Source: Prorocentrum cordatum (lineage: Eukaryota; Sar; Dinophyceae; Prorocentrales; Prorocentraceae). From it: DNA of 64,000 nucleotides. The position numbers and the translations under genes were made by a program. This document shows, one piece after another, positions 20,501-29,456 of the stretch. The notes under the pieces are model-generated. The model was not told the origin of the DNA and did not search any database. It worked only from the letters and a program-made list of their open reading frames with translations. The stretch's first letter is position 1, and every line of letters begins with the position of its first letter. The stretch covers positions 118,967-182,966 of the forward strand of contig CAUYUJ010009802.1 of assembly GCA_963575745.1 (NCBI GenBank). Direction: 5' to 3'.

Positions 20501-21901
20501 CGCGCTCTCCTCCGCCTGAGCCTCACGAGCACTCGCCCTCAGGTGGTGCTCCGCCAGTCTCCGCTGGCCCGCCGAGTCCTTCATCAGCTCGGCCTCGATG
20601 CGATCGCGGCACTCTTGGGAGTGCGCGACCCGCGCCGACCCCCTTGCCATGAGGTCTGCGCAGCCTGGACACCCCGGAGTAGCTCCGAAGCGTTCGATGT
20701 CCTTCTTGAGTACGTAGCGTCTCCTGACCACGGTGTCGTGGTCCTCCTGCGTGTCTCTAGTCACAATGATCGGGCCCACGGGCTGCGCGAGCAACACCGC
20801 GGGGGAAACCTCCCACGGCAGTCCAGCAAGCTTGCCCCATGACCCTGGTGTCTCCGGCGACCATGCCTGGGCTCGATGTAGGCGCTTGAAGCCCTGGGCC
20901 CGCACCACACCCGACTGCGTCATGACGAGCAGCGCGCCTGTCCGCGAGTGGTAGCCCACGAAGTGCCCCATGAGCATCTTGGGGGCCAGCGTGCTCCTCT
21001 CGTCTCCGACTCCGAGAGGTCGATAGTGCACCCTCTCGCCGAACTCCGCCGCGAACTTCCTCCAGGGGCGGCCACGCCTCCGCTGCTCGGCCGACATGCC
21101 GTCAACGCCGAGCCTGAACTTGGAGATGGAGTCCGCGGCAAACTGGGGCAGCCACCTGACGATGGGATGCCCGGGCGAGACCTCGAAGCCGAAGGACTTC
21201 TGCATGGAGAAGAAGTTCGCTCGGATGACCTTCTTCACCTCCTTCACGCTGGCTTCGACCTCGCCGTTGCTCTTGTGCTCGCCCTTGGGCGACTCCTGCG
21301 GGATGCACTCGACATGCTGGCCCGCACCAACCATCACCGCATTCTTGATCGCACAGATGCTCTCCTCGCCGTCGGACTTGAGCACGACGCGGCGATGCCC
21401 GAGGTGCTTCAAGAAGCCCACGAGCCACTTGACCACGAAGTCGGACGCGGTCTTGTCCTTGACGGCGGTCGCCCCCTTCATGCCGTACTTGCGGTCCGTC
21501 ACCACTAGGATGGGGATGGAGCCGTCGTCCTCCACGTCCTGGACCTTCTCCCCGATGAAGGCGAAGTCCATGCTGACGACCGGGTCAGCGCCATCACGAT
21601 CCTCAGGTCGCCTGGCGTGCTGGGCGCCCAGGCCGGCTGCCCGCACGCACTCCTCGCACCACGAGCGGTAGACCGCGTGTCCTGATGCCAAGTGCTGCTC
21701 CCGCTCTGCCTGCGTCGGCGCCCTGCCACGGCGCGCGACTCGAGCGGGTGCCACCTCCGGCGCCTGCTGCTCCTCCTCCTGGCCCACGTCTAAGTCGGTG
21801 GGCGGCGCTGGGCCCGGGCTCCCAGCCACGGCGCCGCCTCCTCCCGGCCTTACGGCCAGGCCTGCCGGGGAGGGACTGGCGACCCGCCTTCGACCGGGCA
21901 C
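17534..21901 (-). CDS. pol: Copia Pol: integrase, methyltransferase-like insert, reverse transcriptase, RNase H
   Basis: 1455 residues numbered from a GTG at 21901; the true start is probably by frameshift from gag. His70/His75 with Cys82/Cys85 form the zinc-binding element before integrase. The integrase triad is Asp112, Asp177, Glu214 (DD36E). Residues about 400-470 hold a Cys-rich GCPGCADLM segment and a Pro/Ala linker follows. About 650-830 resembles a SAM-dependent cytosine-C5 methyltransferase: AADLYTGWDLL, then TSPPCTVFS with Cys716, then FLHEHPW. Reverse transcriptase carries catalytic YADD (Tyr1126). RNase H begins at FVDADW (Asp1297), with SSGESEYYA and the terminal HVPGLQNPADAFTK. 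Only one long frame is present and every catalytic motif appears intact. Confidence 0.93.
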   Translation of the reverse strand: MPGRRRVASPSPAGLAVRPGGGGAVAGSPGPAPPTDLDVGQEEEQQAPEVAPARVARRGRAPTQAEREQHLASGHAVYRSWCEECVRAAGLGAQHARRPEDRDGADPVVSMDFAFIGEKVQDVEDDGSIPILVVTDRKYGMKGATAVKDKTASDFVVKWLVGFLKHLGHRRVVLKSDGEESICAIKNAVMVGAGQHVECIPQESPKGEHKSNGEVEASVKEVKKVIRANFFSMQKSFGFEVSPGHPIVRWLPQFAADSISKFRLGVDGMSAEQRRRGRPWRKFAAEFGERVHYRPLGVGDERSTLAPKMLMGHFVGYHSRTGALLVMTQSGVVRAQGFKRLHRAQAWSPETPGSWGKLAGLPWEVSPAVLLAQPVGPIIVTRDTQEDHDTVVRRRYVLKKDIERFGATPGCPGCADLMARGSARVAHSQECRDRIEAELMKDSAGQRRLAEHHLRASAREAQAEESAAQPAPQPGAAAASGGGAAAASSGGGAAAGPGADVAMAGPRAGAPATPPAASRKRAASVSAEERRPPQLRDGPRGLKRAGSEPDLHGQMIVDGGSSSSAGPASAAVSAGLVQPAPSPEGARGGGDMEDLAGPAARAGSSMDVGAFDEVKGKIYREILALVSATDLIGNNVMSIKELKEVSALLTEINGVDLAEVYSPERFKGKALGMGLTAGLAADLYTGWDLLREDHRRAVMKKLLEEDPLLTVTSPPCTVFSKLRQLSNFKRDEGIVASEVLEGETHLEFSMKVCESRHQRGALFLHEHPWGASSWSRPCVQRVRELPGVYFVRGPMCRWGLHAQGPDGREAFVRKETGWLTNSQVLADILAGECRCQSIGGEPYRHVHLIGDRRARKAQVYPPRLVRAILRGLGEELRVRESLSDLAGFTAGPSPHAEDMDQEAEAFADDVRGGFLDPLKVKEARAEELEWCRSRGVWKKVPRREMEAEGGRAIDTRWIDTNKGDLERPLYRSRLVAREMKVRRRAEGLLPPQQDLFSGTPPLEAFKALVSLFLSRAFEQFQSSEPREVLYKFYDVSRAHFYGHVQRRLWVELPPEERQGEEEPLVGLLLRTMYGTMDASQVWQGDYVELLKSVEFLQGKSSPAILWHPGRDIALEVHGDDFGVLMYADDEAWFDELLKKYDYKVTGRLSSAAEGVQSTVYLNRVLIWDPAAGEARIESDVRHVDMILRDLHLCDAKPVQTPAVKKSVTEMIEASQSQTLDDAQSKLYRSLVMRASYIGQDRPDLSYIASSLAKSMKTPRESDMMDLKRLGRYLKQARAGSLVFKLQEVPTRIEIFVDADWAGEATTRKSRSGMMLMLGSHLVKHASTQQTTVALSSGESEYYAMLKGASHALGLQSMLQDFGVQHLEMPLLRSDSVAAEGIATRQGLGAVRHIDTIFLWLQDQVKAGKVEIKHVPGLQNPADAFTKALDQTHLRRHFEAMGFKVRDEGSRLHRTL

Positions 21902-23763
21902 AAGTCCCAGCTCTCGCGGTGGTCGCCGAACGAGACTCTCCTGACGTGGCCTCCCTCGTTCTTCTTGATGTAGCCTGCGTAGATGCCCTTCTCAACATAC
22001 AGCGGCACCACGCCCGACTCACTCCACACAGCATCTCGGATGAGAGCGTCGACGCGGTTCACGATGTCCGAGCCGGCCGGGAGGATGTAGCCACCCTCCT
22101 TCGTCAGCCAGGTGGCCCGGCCCGTGCGGTGAGTCTGCGAGGCCGAGACCAGCGGCTTGTGGATGCTGGCCAAGCGTGCCTTCAGTCTGATCGGCTCGCT
22201 CCACTCGGATCGCCCTTGGATGCATACCCCGCCCGAGTCTGCTATTATCTCACCGCTGGCCGTCCGATAGCTCGCATTCGGATCGGCCGGGAGCCGCTCG
22301 CCCTTGGTGTTCTCGGGGAAGGTAGTCACGGCCGCGCCCGAGTCGAACGTGAACCTGATCCACTCCTGGTCGTCGACGGTCTCGTCGAAGCTGTTGAGCT
22401 CGAGCGTGCACAGCTCGAAGGAGCCAAGGTTCGTGGAACCCACCTGGCTCGCTGAGGGCGGTAGGCTGGTGATCGTGCTGTGGTTGCCGTCGTCCCAGTT
22501 GTCTGCGTAGACCGGCTGGCTCGAGCTTGACGCGGTACCGGGCTCGAAGGAGTTGGTGTCCCAGCGGCGGTTCTTGCCCTTGCCTTTGTCCTTGTCTAAG
22601 TCCTTGCCCTTGCCTTTGCCTTTGCTGCCCTTGCCGTCGCCGGTCTTCCCGCCAGTCACGCGGGCTGTGCACTCATTCGACGTGTGGCCCCAGCCACTGC
22701 AGCGCCAGCACTGCACCGTCCGCTTGTCACGCGGCTTGGTGGTCTGGCCCTTCTTGCCGTTCTTGTCACCCTTACCTTTGGACTTGCCCTTGCCTCCTTT
22801 GTACAGCGAGTCCACGTCCATTGGGTCACCTCGCTTCCGTCGGAGTAGGGCACCTTGCGACTGTCTCGACTCCAGGAAACTCCCGATCTCCTCTACGACC
22901 TTCTCCGACGTGTCCAACCGATGCTTGTTCATCGCGAGGTGGAGTTCGAGCTCCTCCGGCACCATCGTCTCCAGGGCTGCAACCTTCACGTCATCGTCGA
23001 CCACCTTGCCCAGGCCGTCTGCTTTCTTCCTCTCGTACCGGCGGATGAGCTCCTCCCACTCCTCGAGCTTGGCGTACAGGTCGCTGAGGGTACACCGCTG
23101 CGGGTTCATGATCTGCTTCAAGAGCACCCGGCGCTTGCCCCCCGAAGCGGGGTCCCAGCGCCTGATGAGCTTCCTCATCGCCTCAGCGCCGTTGCCCTTG
23201 GGAGTGTTCATCACTAGGGCGAAGCTCTCACCTTCTGTCAGCGTCTGGAGTGCGACATACAGTTGGCTGACCTTCTCGCGGAGGTCTGGAATGAACTCAT
23301 CCTCATCATCATCGTCACTGCCGAACCTTGCCTCCAGAACCTCCATGCTAATCACCGTGGTCTCCTGCGCCTGATCCTCCACCCACTCCAGCAGCTTGCG
23401 GAACTGCTCTCCGAAGACTGCCGTCAGGTACGCGTTCGTCTTGCGGTACCACTCCAGGAATTTCGCTTCCTCGTTCTTGAAGATGGAGGGCCTGCCTAAC
23501 CCCTTGGTGTCCACGAGGGAAAAGGCCGGCGCAGACGACTTATCCTTTCGTTCATCCGACAGCTTCTGCACCGCATCTCCGAGCTGCTCGGCCAACCGTG
23601 GTAGATCTCCCTGCGCCTGTACCTGCCGAGCAAGCTCCGTCCTGATCTGGACATTCTGCTGCTGCATCTGCTCGGCCTGCTGCGACAACTGTGCATTCTG
23701 AAGCCTCAGCGCCTCCACCGCTGACTGCAGGCTGGCTAGGGCCTGCCTCTCTTGGTCGTTCAT
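21850..23763 (-). CDS. gag: Copia Gag with zinc knuckle and aspartic protease
   Basis: 637 residues from the ATG at 23763. A Gln-rich coiled-coil-like N-terminus (residues about 10-60) leads into a helical capsid-like region. A Lys/Gly-rich stretch precedes the CCHC knuckle Cys352-x2-Cys355-x4-His360-x4-Cys365, which binds element RNA. The aspartic protease active site is FDSGA with Asp474. The protease lies in the gag frame, not pol. The frame ends at 21850 after overlapping pol by 52 bases. Pol lies in the -1 frame relative to gag, so Gag-Pol would need a -1 frameshift in the overlap. I see no canonical X-XXY-YYZ slippery heptamer there, so the mechanism is open and a single-base sequencing error is possible. 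Confidence 0.93.
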   Translation of the reverse strand: MNDQERQALASLQSAVEALRLQNAQLSQQAEQMQQQNVQIRTELARQVQAQGDLPRLAEQLGDAVQKLSDERKDKSSAPAFSLVDTKGLGRPSIFKNEEAKFLEWYRKTNAYLTAVFGEQFRKLLEWVEDQAQETTVISMEVLEARFGSDDDDEDEFIPDLREKVSQLYVALQTLTEGESFALVMNTPKGNGAEAMRKLIRRWDPASGGKRRVLLKQIMNPQRCTLSDLYAKLEEWEELIRRYERKKADGLGKVVDDDVKVAALETMVPEELELHLAMNKHRLDTSEKVVEEIGSFLESRQSQGALLRRKRGDPMDVDSLYKGGKGKSKGKGDKNGKKGQTTKPRDKRTVQCWRCSGWGHTSNECTARVTGGKTGDGKGSKGKGKGKDLDKDKGKGKNRRWDTNSFEPGTASSSSQPVYADNWDDGNHSTITSLPPSASQVGSTNLGSFELCTLELNSFDETVDDQEWIRFTFDSGAAVTTFPENTKGERLPADPNASYRTASGEIIADSGGVCIQGRSEWSEPIRLKARLASIHKPLVSASQTHRTGRATWLTKEGGYILPAGSDIVNRVDALIRDAVWSESGVVPLYVEKGIYAGYIKKNEGGHVRRVSFGDHRESWDLCPVEGGSPVPPRQAWP

Positions 23764-24020
23764 CGCAGCTGCCTGGCCTTGACGTACTTGAGGTACTCAC
23801 CGAGCACCGACCAGAAACCTTTCAGGTACTTCTGCTTCAGCACCTTCGCCACCACGTGGCGCCACCTGCGCTGCACCCTGCCGTTGGTCTTCTCGACCTG
23901 AGCCTCCTCGTCTGGCACCCACAGCCACACGCCACCAGCAGCCCCGCTATCGCTGCTCGACGCCGTGACTGGAGTGTGCAGGGCGGGCCGCGCTGGAGCG
24001 CGGCCGGGCTGGTGCGCGGG

Positions 24021-24045
24021 AGCGCCGGTTAAACCGACGCTCCGC
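24021..24045 (-). promoter_or_regulatory. Stem-loop overlapping the primer-binding site
   Basis: On the minus strand GGAGCGTCGGTT and AACCGGCGCTCC can pair at 11 of 12 positions, placing the 3' part of the primer-binding site in a stem. Its function is inferred only from position. Confidence 0.55.
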
Positions 24046-24050
24046 TACCA
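24039..24050 (-). promoter_or_regulatory. Primer-binding site (tRNA 3'-end complement)
   Basis: The minus strand reads TGGTAGCGGAGC directly after the 5' LTR. TGG complements the CCA tail of tRNA. TGGTAGCRGAG-type sites match the acceptor stem of eukaryotic initiator tRNA-Met, the usual copia primer. The dinoflagellate tRNA itself was not compared. Confidence 0.8.
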
Positions 24051-24139
24051 TGCAACGCTCCTTTGACACAAATGAGCTGCGGACGTCAAACGATATCGAT
24101 AAGAACAGATACCACTGATTGTGCACGTGAAGGGAAACA
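24051..24139 (-). repeat. 5' LTR of the copia element (89 bp)
   Basis: Identical to the copy at 17224-17312. It begins TGTTTCCCTTCACG and ends GAGCGTTGCA on the minus strand. At 89 bases it must hold promoter and polyadenylation signals in very little space; no TATA box was seen. Confidence 0.95.
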
Positions 24140-24144
24140 AAGAG
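24140..24144 (+). other. Target-site duplication, right (AAGAG)
   Basis: Follows the CA end of the right LTR and matches 17219-17223 exactly. Confidence 0.9.
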
Positions 24145-24207
24145 GCCCTCGTACATTACAAGGGATGCGCGCCCCCAGGGCCGCGATCCTGGCGCAAATG
24201 AAGCCGT

Positions 24208-24293
24208 CCTTGGCATCCGAATCCTGACCAAACTGACCTGGATCTCGAGTTCGAGCTGCCTGAACACATAGCTCGCCCAGAGCTGGGTGCAAT
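24208..24293 (+). repeat. Dispersed 85-bp repeat, copy 2
   Basis: Diverged copy of 16823-16907 in the same orientation. It lies 68 bases outside the right LTR, whereas copy 1 lies about 316 bases outside the left LTR. Confidence 0.85.
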
Positions 24294-24870
24294 AAGCCAG
24301 CCCACCTCGACCATGTAATTACTCGGGGGGGACCTTTCCAGACAAGAACGGGAAGCGCGGATTCGCTGAGCTTGCGTGCGCACGCGCGCATGGAGTTGCA
24401 CCCAACACGCATGTGTGGGCATGGGGTGCAATCGCTGGGATCCCCTGCATGCCCAGATGGTTGCCATTGGTAGCTCATGTTTGGTGGCTGCCTGTGCTTG
24501 CTTCGGTCAGGTGTTGCGCGTGGACTGTGCACATCTGTGTGTGTGTGTGTTTGTGTATGCGTCTGTGCGTGTGCCTGTGTCTGTGTGTGCCTGTGTGTGG
24601 CTGTGCGTGCAGGCAGGGTGTACGGCGTGCGTGCGGGGTGTGCTCTGGGGGGGACGGGCGGGGGTGCGGGGTGCGTTCTGGGGGCGACGGGCGGGGGGGT
24701 GTACGGTGGGCGTGCAAGATGTGTTCTGGGGGGGACGGGCGGGGAAATGTACGGCATGAGTATGGACTGTGCATGGTGTACGTCTCTATATGGCTATTCG
24801 AGTGCTCGGGGGGTGTCATTTGTTCTGTGTGTTGCATGCATCGTGTATTGCGTCGTGTGGCAGTCATTGA
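24294..24870. other. GT-rich and G-rich tandem sequence, no gene
   Basis: 24530-24610 is TG/CTGTGTG-rich. 24630-24760 holds three G-rich units built on TCTGGGGGGGACGGGCGGG at roughly 45-50 base spacing. No coding domain is recognised. Confidence 0.65.
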
Positions 24871-24934
24871 TGGCAATGACACTGACGATGATGATGACGA
24901 TGGCGATGGCGCAGATTGTGTCCATGATGTTGAC

Positions 24935-24982
<48 letters not shown>

Positions 24983-25029
24983 GCTGATGCTGATGATGAT
25001 GGAAATAATGATGATGATGATGATGATGT

Positions 25030-25064
<35 letters not shown>

Positions 25065-25129
25065 GTGATGCTGATGATGCTTCTAAAGCTCATGCTGCTG
25101 CTGCTGATGATGATTATGATAACGGTGGC

Positions 25130-25183
<54 letters not shown>

Positions 25184-25222
25184 GATGATGCTGATGATGC
25201 TGCTGCTGATAATGATACTGAT
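24871..25222. repeat. (GAT)n microsatellite
   Basis: About 350 bases of GAT/TGATGC triplets with interruptions. It is open as poly-Asp, poly-Met or poly-Ile in different frames and is not considered coding. Confidence 0.95.
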
Positions 25223-25672
25223 CACCTGTCCTGCTTGACGTTTTAACCCGCATGGCCGTTTTAACCCGCCGAGCTTTTGACTCGCATGGCCGAAAGATTC
25301 GCTAGATTCGCGAGCGAGCTCAGAAGCTCATTGTTCGAGGATGTCTCGAACAAGAGCCTCATGTTTAACGAAAATCGTCTCAAACATACGATCTCAACAT
25401 CTCAATTGTTCGAGGACGTCTCGAGCGAGATGCCCATGTTGGGGGGAGTTCGCCAAGCGATGAAGTGTTTACGGCAAGGAGCGAGTTGTCCCTCACGGGT
25501 TTGTTCGCTAGTGATTCCTTATTCAGCTTCCTTTAACAAACTCCCATCAGTTTCTCGTTCCGAGAAGGCGCTTCCCGTCATCTGCCAGCCCGCGCACTGG
25601 AGGACAAGTTTCCTCACTAAAAGAGAGCCCTGGGCCCACGCCCTGTCCCAGGGAGACAAATCAGATGGTATC
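25223..25672. other. No recognised gene; small internal duplications
   Basis: Includes a paired GTTTTAACCCGC word (25235, 25257) and a repeated TTGTTCGAGGAYGTCTCGA word (25332, 25406). No known domain. Confidence 0.45.
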
Positions 25673-26062
25673 CTCCTCCTACCCCTCCTCCTTGCCACCA
25701 TCCTCCAGGCATCACTCCCTCGTCCTCCTTCTCCCCCCTTTCCTAATCATCCTTGTCTTATTCCTCATCCTCCTCCTCATCATCATCACCACCACCATCA
25801 TCATCATCATCCTCTTGCTCCCTCCTCCTCCACCGCCTGCTCTGCGTTCTCCTCCTTTTCTTCCTCCTTGTCCTCCTCCTCCTCCTGATTCCCCCTCTCA
25901 ACCCCAAAAATCCCTCTCCTCCTCCTCCTCCTGCTCCTGCTCCTCATGCTCCTCCTCTTGCTGCTGCTCTCATCCTCACCTTCCTCACCTTCCTCACCTT
26001 CCTCACCTTCCTCCTCCTCCTCCTTCTCCTCCTCCTCCTCCTCCTCCTCCTCCTCCTCTCCG
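25673..26062. repeat. (CCT)n with ATC/ACC interruptions
   Basis: Pyrimidine triplets on the plus strand, with a short (CAT)n core near 25780-25810 and four tandem CACCTTCCT units near 25977-26010. Confidence 0.9.
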
Positions 26063-26209
26063 CTCCGTGCCTCACACGAACTGGGCCCCTGGGGCGGGCG
26101 GCCTCAACCTGCTTGCGAAGGCGGTCGAACTCCTGCCTGGCGGGAGGAGTGGGGGGCGGGGCAGGGGTGGTGGGTGGGAAGGCGCGCGCGCAGCGGAGGG
26201 AGGGCGGGG
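26063..26209. other. Spacer between CCT and GGA arrays
   Basis: About 150 bases of non-repeat GC-rich sequence separate the pyrimidine-rich from the purine-rich array. Confidence 0.7.
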
Positions 26210-26942
26210 GGGAGGAGGGGGAGGAGGTGGTGGAAGAGGGTGAAGAGGAGAAGGAGGAGGAGGAGGAGAAGGAGGAGGAGGAGGAGGGGAAGGAGGAGGA
26301 GGGGAAGGAGGAGGAGGAACATTAGGAGAAGGACGAGAAGGGAGTTGAGGAGGAACAAGAGGAGGAGGAGGACGAAAAGGAGGAGGAGGAGGAGGAGGAG
26401 GAGGGAGAAGAGAAGGAAAAGAAGGAAAAGGAGGTGGAGGAGGAGGAGGAGGAAAAGGAGGACCCACGCTACCCGAGAGGTCCGCGGGAAGCCTCAGAGC
26501 GTGCCGAGCGGCGCAAGTGCCATTGTGGCTCTGCGTGCAGGCAAGGGAGTTCTGGGAGGCCGCGTCCAAGAGGCGGAGGAGGAGGAGGAGGAAAAGGAGG
26601 AAAAGGAGGAAAAGGTTGAGGAGGAAAAGGCGGAGGAGGAGGAGCAAACGTCACCTAAGGGGCAGGTCCGTTCGATCAACCCGCTACGTGTAGGTCATGG
26701 AGTTCTGGGAGACCGCGTCCAGGAGGAGGAGGAGGAGGAGGAGGAGGAGGAGGAGGAGGAAGAGAAGGAGAAGGAGAAGGAGGAGGAGGAGAAGGAGCAG
26801 CAGGAGCAGGAGGAGGAGGAGGAGGAGGAGGATGAGGAGGAGGAGGAGGAGGAGGAGCGCCCAGAGCAGGAGGAGGAGGAGGAGGAGCGGAGGAAGCGGA
26901 GGAGCAAGAGGAGGAGCGGAGGAGGCGGAGGAGGCGGAGGGG
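26210..26942. repeat. (GGA)n arrays in three blocks
   Basis: Purine-rich blocks at 26210-26462, 26575-26646 and 26723-26942. The second and third follow a shared GGAGTTCTGGGAGRCCGCGTCCA word (26548 and 26699), so the array has duplicated with its flank. Confidence 0.9.
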
Positions 26943-27149
26943 TGGGGTTCCGTAACCATTTGGGCGCAAAACTCTTTCAATTCATCTACTGCATTTGTCT
27001 TCCTACGGTGTTGTGCGGCCCTTCGGGTGCGCGGATTCACCCACCGGTGCGCGGCATGGCGCGCGGTGGTGGCATCCCTGTCCGGCACGGTTATTGCGTG
27101 GCCCACGTGCGGTCCGTCCAGGAGGCGGCACGGCCCAGCCCATTGCCAA

Positions 27150-28220
27150 GCTCGGCGGGCAGGGCGAGATGCAGCAGCTCGAGGAGTTCCAGCCTTTGCT
27201 GGACGAGGCGCAGGGTTGCCTCGGCCTCGACAGGAAGGACGTTCGGCGAGGCTTGGTGCAACGGGGCAGAATGATCTCGCAAAGGACTTCGTGCTCTGGC
27301 GGCAGGGGAGGCGAGCAGTGGCCCATCCACCAGCCGCAAGCTTGCCGCACAAGGTGCTGCAGGCTCTTCGCAAGCCGCTGCTGGAGGGCGGCGGTGGTGG
27401 CATCTCCATGGAGTCGGCCTCGGAGGACGTCGGCTTCGACGAGGAGAGCGAGCAGTTCAAGCAGGAGCTTGGACACGAGGCTACGGAACACGTGCAGTCC
27501 CATCACATTGATCAGACCAAGGTCTCCAGCAAATCGACCCCGACGGGTGCTCAACCCGAGTCTTTCCGCATCGGTTCGGAGGTGGCTGGGGCTCCGAATG
27601 CAAGGGTGCTGGAGGACACCTAGGAGATTCTCCTTACGCTGCGGGCAGACTTTCTTAGCCTCTTCGCCCAGAAGGTCAACCAGAGCACGATGACCATCGG
27701 TGGCGAGACCACGCAAGGCAGAGCTTTCCCGAACAAGTTTGCTGGTGCAGCTAAAGACGGGCAGGCATCTGACGCGGAAGACGACCTCTCCACCAAGGAG
27801 GCCTCGGAGGTCGGAAGCTTCTTCAACAACGCCGTTTCGACCGTGGACTTGAAGCCGCAGCTGCCTCCATGAGCTTCCCCACATACGGGTGTGGAGCTGG
27901 AGAGTGCTCAGAAGGAGTCCGCTGATGCAGTCGACGACGAGCAGGAGTCCGACTACAGCGCGGCCATCTCTACAACGGAGGTCTCAAATGTCGGAGATCA
28001 CATCAAAAAGTTTGCAGCTACTCCCAAGCAGGACGCCAGGACCATTGGCAAGCTCAACCTCACGACCGCCATCCCGACCATCGAGTTCCTGCTCACTGTC
28101 AGTGGGCTGAATTTTCCGTCCAAGGAGGACGCCAGCGACTCTTTCCTCACAGCGGTTGAAGCCCGCCTCCAAGACACGCTTGCGAATGAGGCGTCTGTGA
28201 AGGAGCTCTCGCACTTCTGA
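27150..28220 (+). pseudogene. Acidic, helix-prone coding remnant, unknown family
   Basis: Protein-like sequence moves between frames: GEMQQLEEFQPLLDEAQGCL (about 27168), a Glu-rich stretch ending ARVLEDT (27623), LLTLRADFLSLFAQKVNQS (about 27632), then SDAEDDLSTKEASEVGSFFN and the final frame 27891-28220. That last frame ends at a TGA and contains NLTTAIPTIEFLLTVSGLNF. A stop at 27870-27872 interrupts it. No domain is recognised. It could be exons of a real gene with unmarked introns or a decayed retrocopy. The support is amino-acid composition only. Confidence 0.3.
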
Positions 28221-29397
28221 GCCACGAGCCTCACCAGGAGGGCCTGCGGTGAGCCGCCCTGCCCTGCCGTCCAGCATGGCGCCCCCAAGGAGGAGGGCGC
28301 CAGGTGGGCTTTGCATGGCGGGGGCAATGCAAGCCTCCGACTCCCTAAACAGCGAAGAGGCAAGGTCCTGACCCGGCTGTTGAGGGCCTCTGTTCCTCCC
28401 CTCCCCCTCCCCTGAAGCAGAATGCATGAGCATGTTTCGCCGTCATATAGCTTGCAGAGTTCTCGCGGGGGGGGGTAGGGGAGAGCAGGTGGAGGGTTGC
28501 GACATCACCCCACGGACAACGCGGCTGGTGGAGGGCCAGCTCCGCGTCTGGGCAGGCCCATGGCGGGAGAGCCGCGGGCAAGCCTTTCTGGGGACTTCGG
28601 AAGCACCATTCTCCTCCTTCCCTCTCTTCCTCCCTCCTCTCGGTCTTCCTTCTTCTCTATGGTGCTTCCTTAGTTGTCCCTCTGTGGACGTGGACTGAGC
28701 TGCTGCTGGGGGTCCAGGTTCCCGAAGATTGAGTTGGGGGAAAACAGTTGGGATCATAGCAGCGCCAACCACCTCCAAGGGTTTCTCTGATCCGCTTCTC
28801 ACCCCCCACCTCACCCTCCCGAGGCAGGAGCTGTCCGCCTGGAGGCAGAGGTTTGGAGCGCGGCGGGTCCCAAGGGCTTGCCCCCCCTGCCTGCCGAGCG
28901 GCCTGTGGTGTCTCCCCCCTCCCTGTCCCTTTCTCCCCTCTTGCTGGTCGTGCTGACCGCCCCTGGGGGGGCCAGCTGTTGCACGACTGACCCTAGCGAT
29001 GGGGTGGGATCCCCTCGGCTAACCACCGAGGCCCCACCCCTACCAAAGGGGGCTTTGGTGTGCACCAGGGGGACCCCCCCGCGCGGCCACTCTCCTTCCC
29101 CGCCCACTCGTCCCAGGCTGTGAGGCGGGAGGGTGTTTGGCGGCAGCCACAGGGGCCAAGGTATCGGGGTCGCCTACTCTTCTCTTTCCCTCTTGTCCTC
29201 CCTCGTCTCGGCCTTCCTTCTTCTCCGTAGGCGCCCCCTTTGCCTTTCGGCACCTCTAACTTGTTGTCCCTTTCTGCTCCTAGAGTCGGCTTGTGGACTG
29301 AAGAGTGCACCAGTGCACCAGAGGCGGAGGGGTGGAAAGGCGCGCGCGCAGCGGGGGGGGGAAGGGGGAGGGGGGAAGGGGGAGCAGGAGAAGGAGA
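28221..29397. other. No recognised gene
   Basis: GC-rich with G and C homopolymer runs. Two passages have similar CCTTCCTTCTTCTC-type pyrimidine tracts (28610-28680 and 29175-29240). No domain was found on either strand. Confidence 0.5.
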
Positions 29398-29456
29398 AAG
29401 AGGAGGAGGAGGAGGAGGAGGAGGAGGAGGAGGAGGAGGAGGAGGAGGAGGAGGGC
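29398..29456. repeat. (GGA)n microsatellite
   Basis: About 18 GGA units following a G-rich stretch. Confidence 0.95.

Larger units (their letters stand above)
17224..24139 (-). mobile_element. Complete Ty1/copia LTR retrotransposon, 6916 bp
   Basis: Minus-strand element with identical 89-bp LTRs (17224-17312 and 24051-24139) that begin TG and end CA. A 5-bp AAGAG target duplication flanks it. A primer-binding site abuts the 5' LTR and a polypurine tract abuts the 3' LTR. Two long frames encode Gag-protease (23763-21850) and integrase-reverse transcriptase-RNase H (21901-17534). The copia class follows from integrase preceding reverse transcriptase. LTR identity and the near absence of in-frame stops indicate recent insertion. 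The LTRs are much shorter than the several hundred bases usual for Ty1/copia. Confidence 0.95.

Noticed and set aside
24413-25246. 277-residue frame over GT-rich and GAT repeats
   Set aside because: Low complexity throughout and without any domain.
27150-28220. Considered a glycolipid-transfer-protein-like domain for the frame ending at 28220
   Set aside because: Only vague helical similarity. The conserved Asp/Trp/His positions of that family could not be located.
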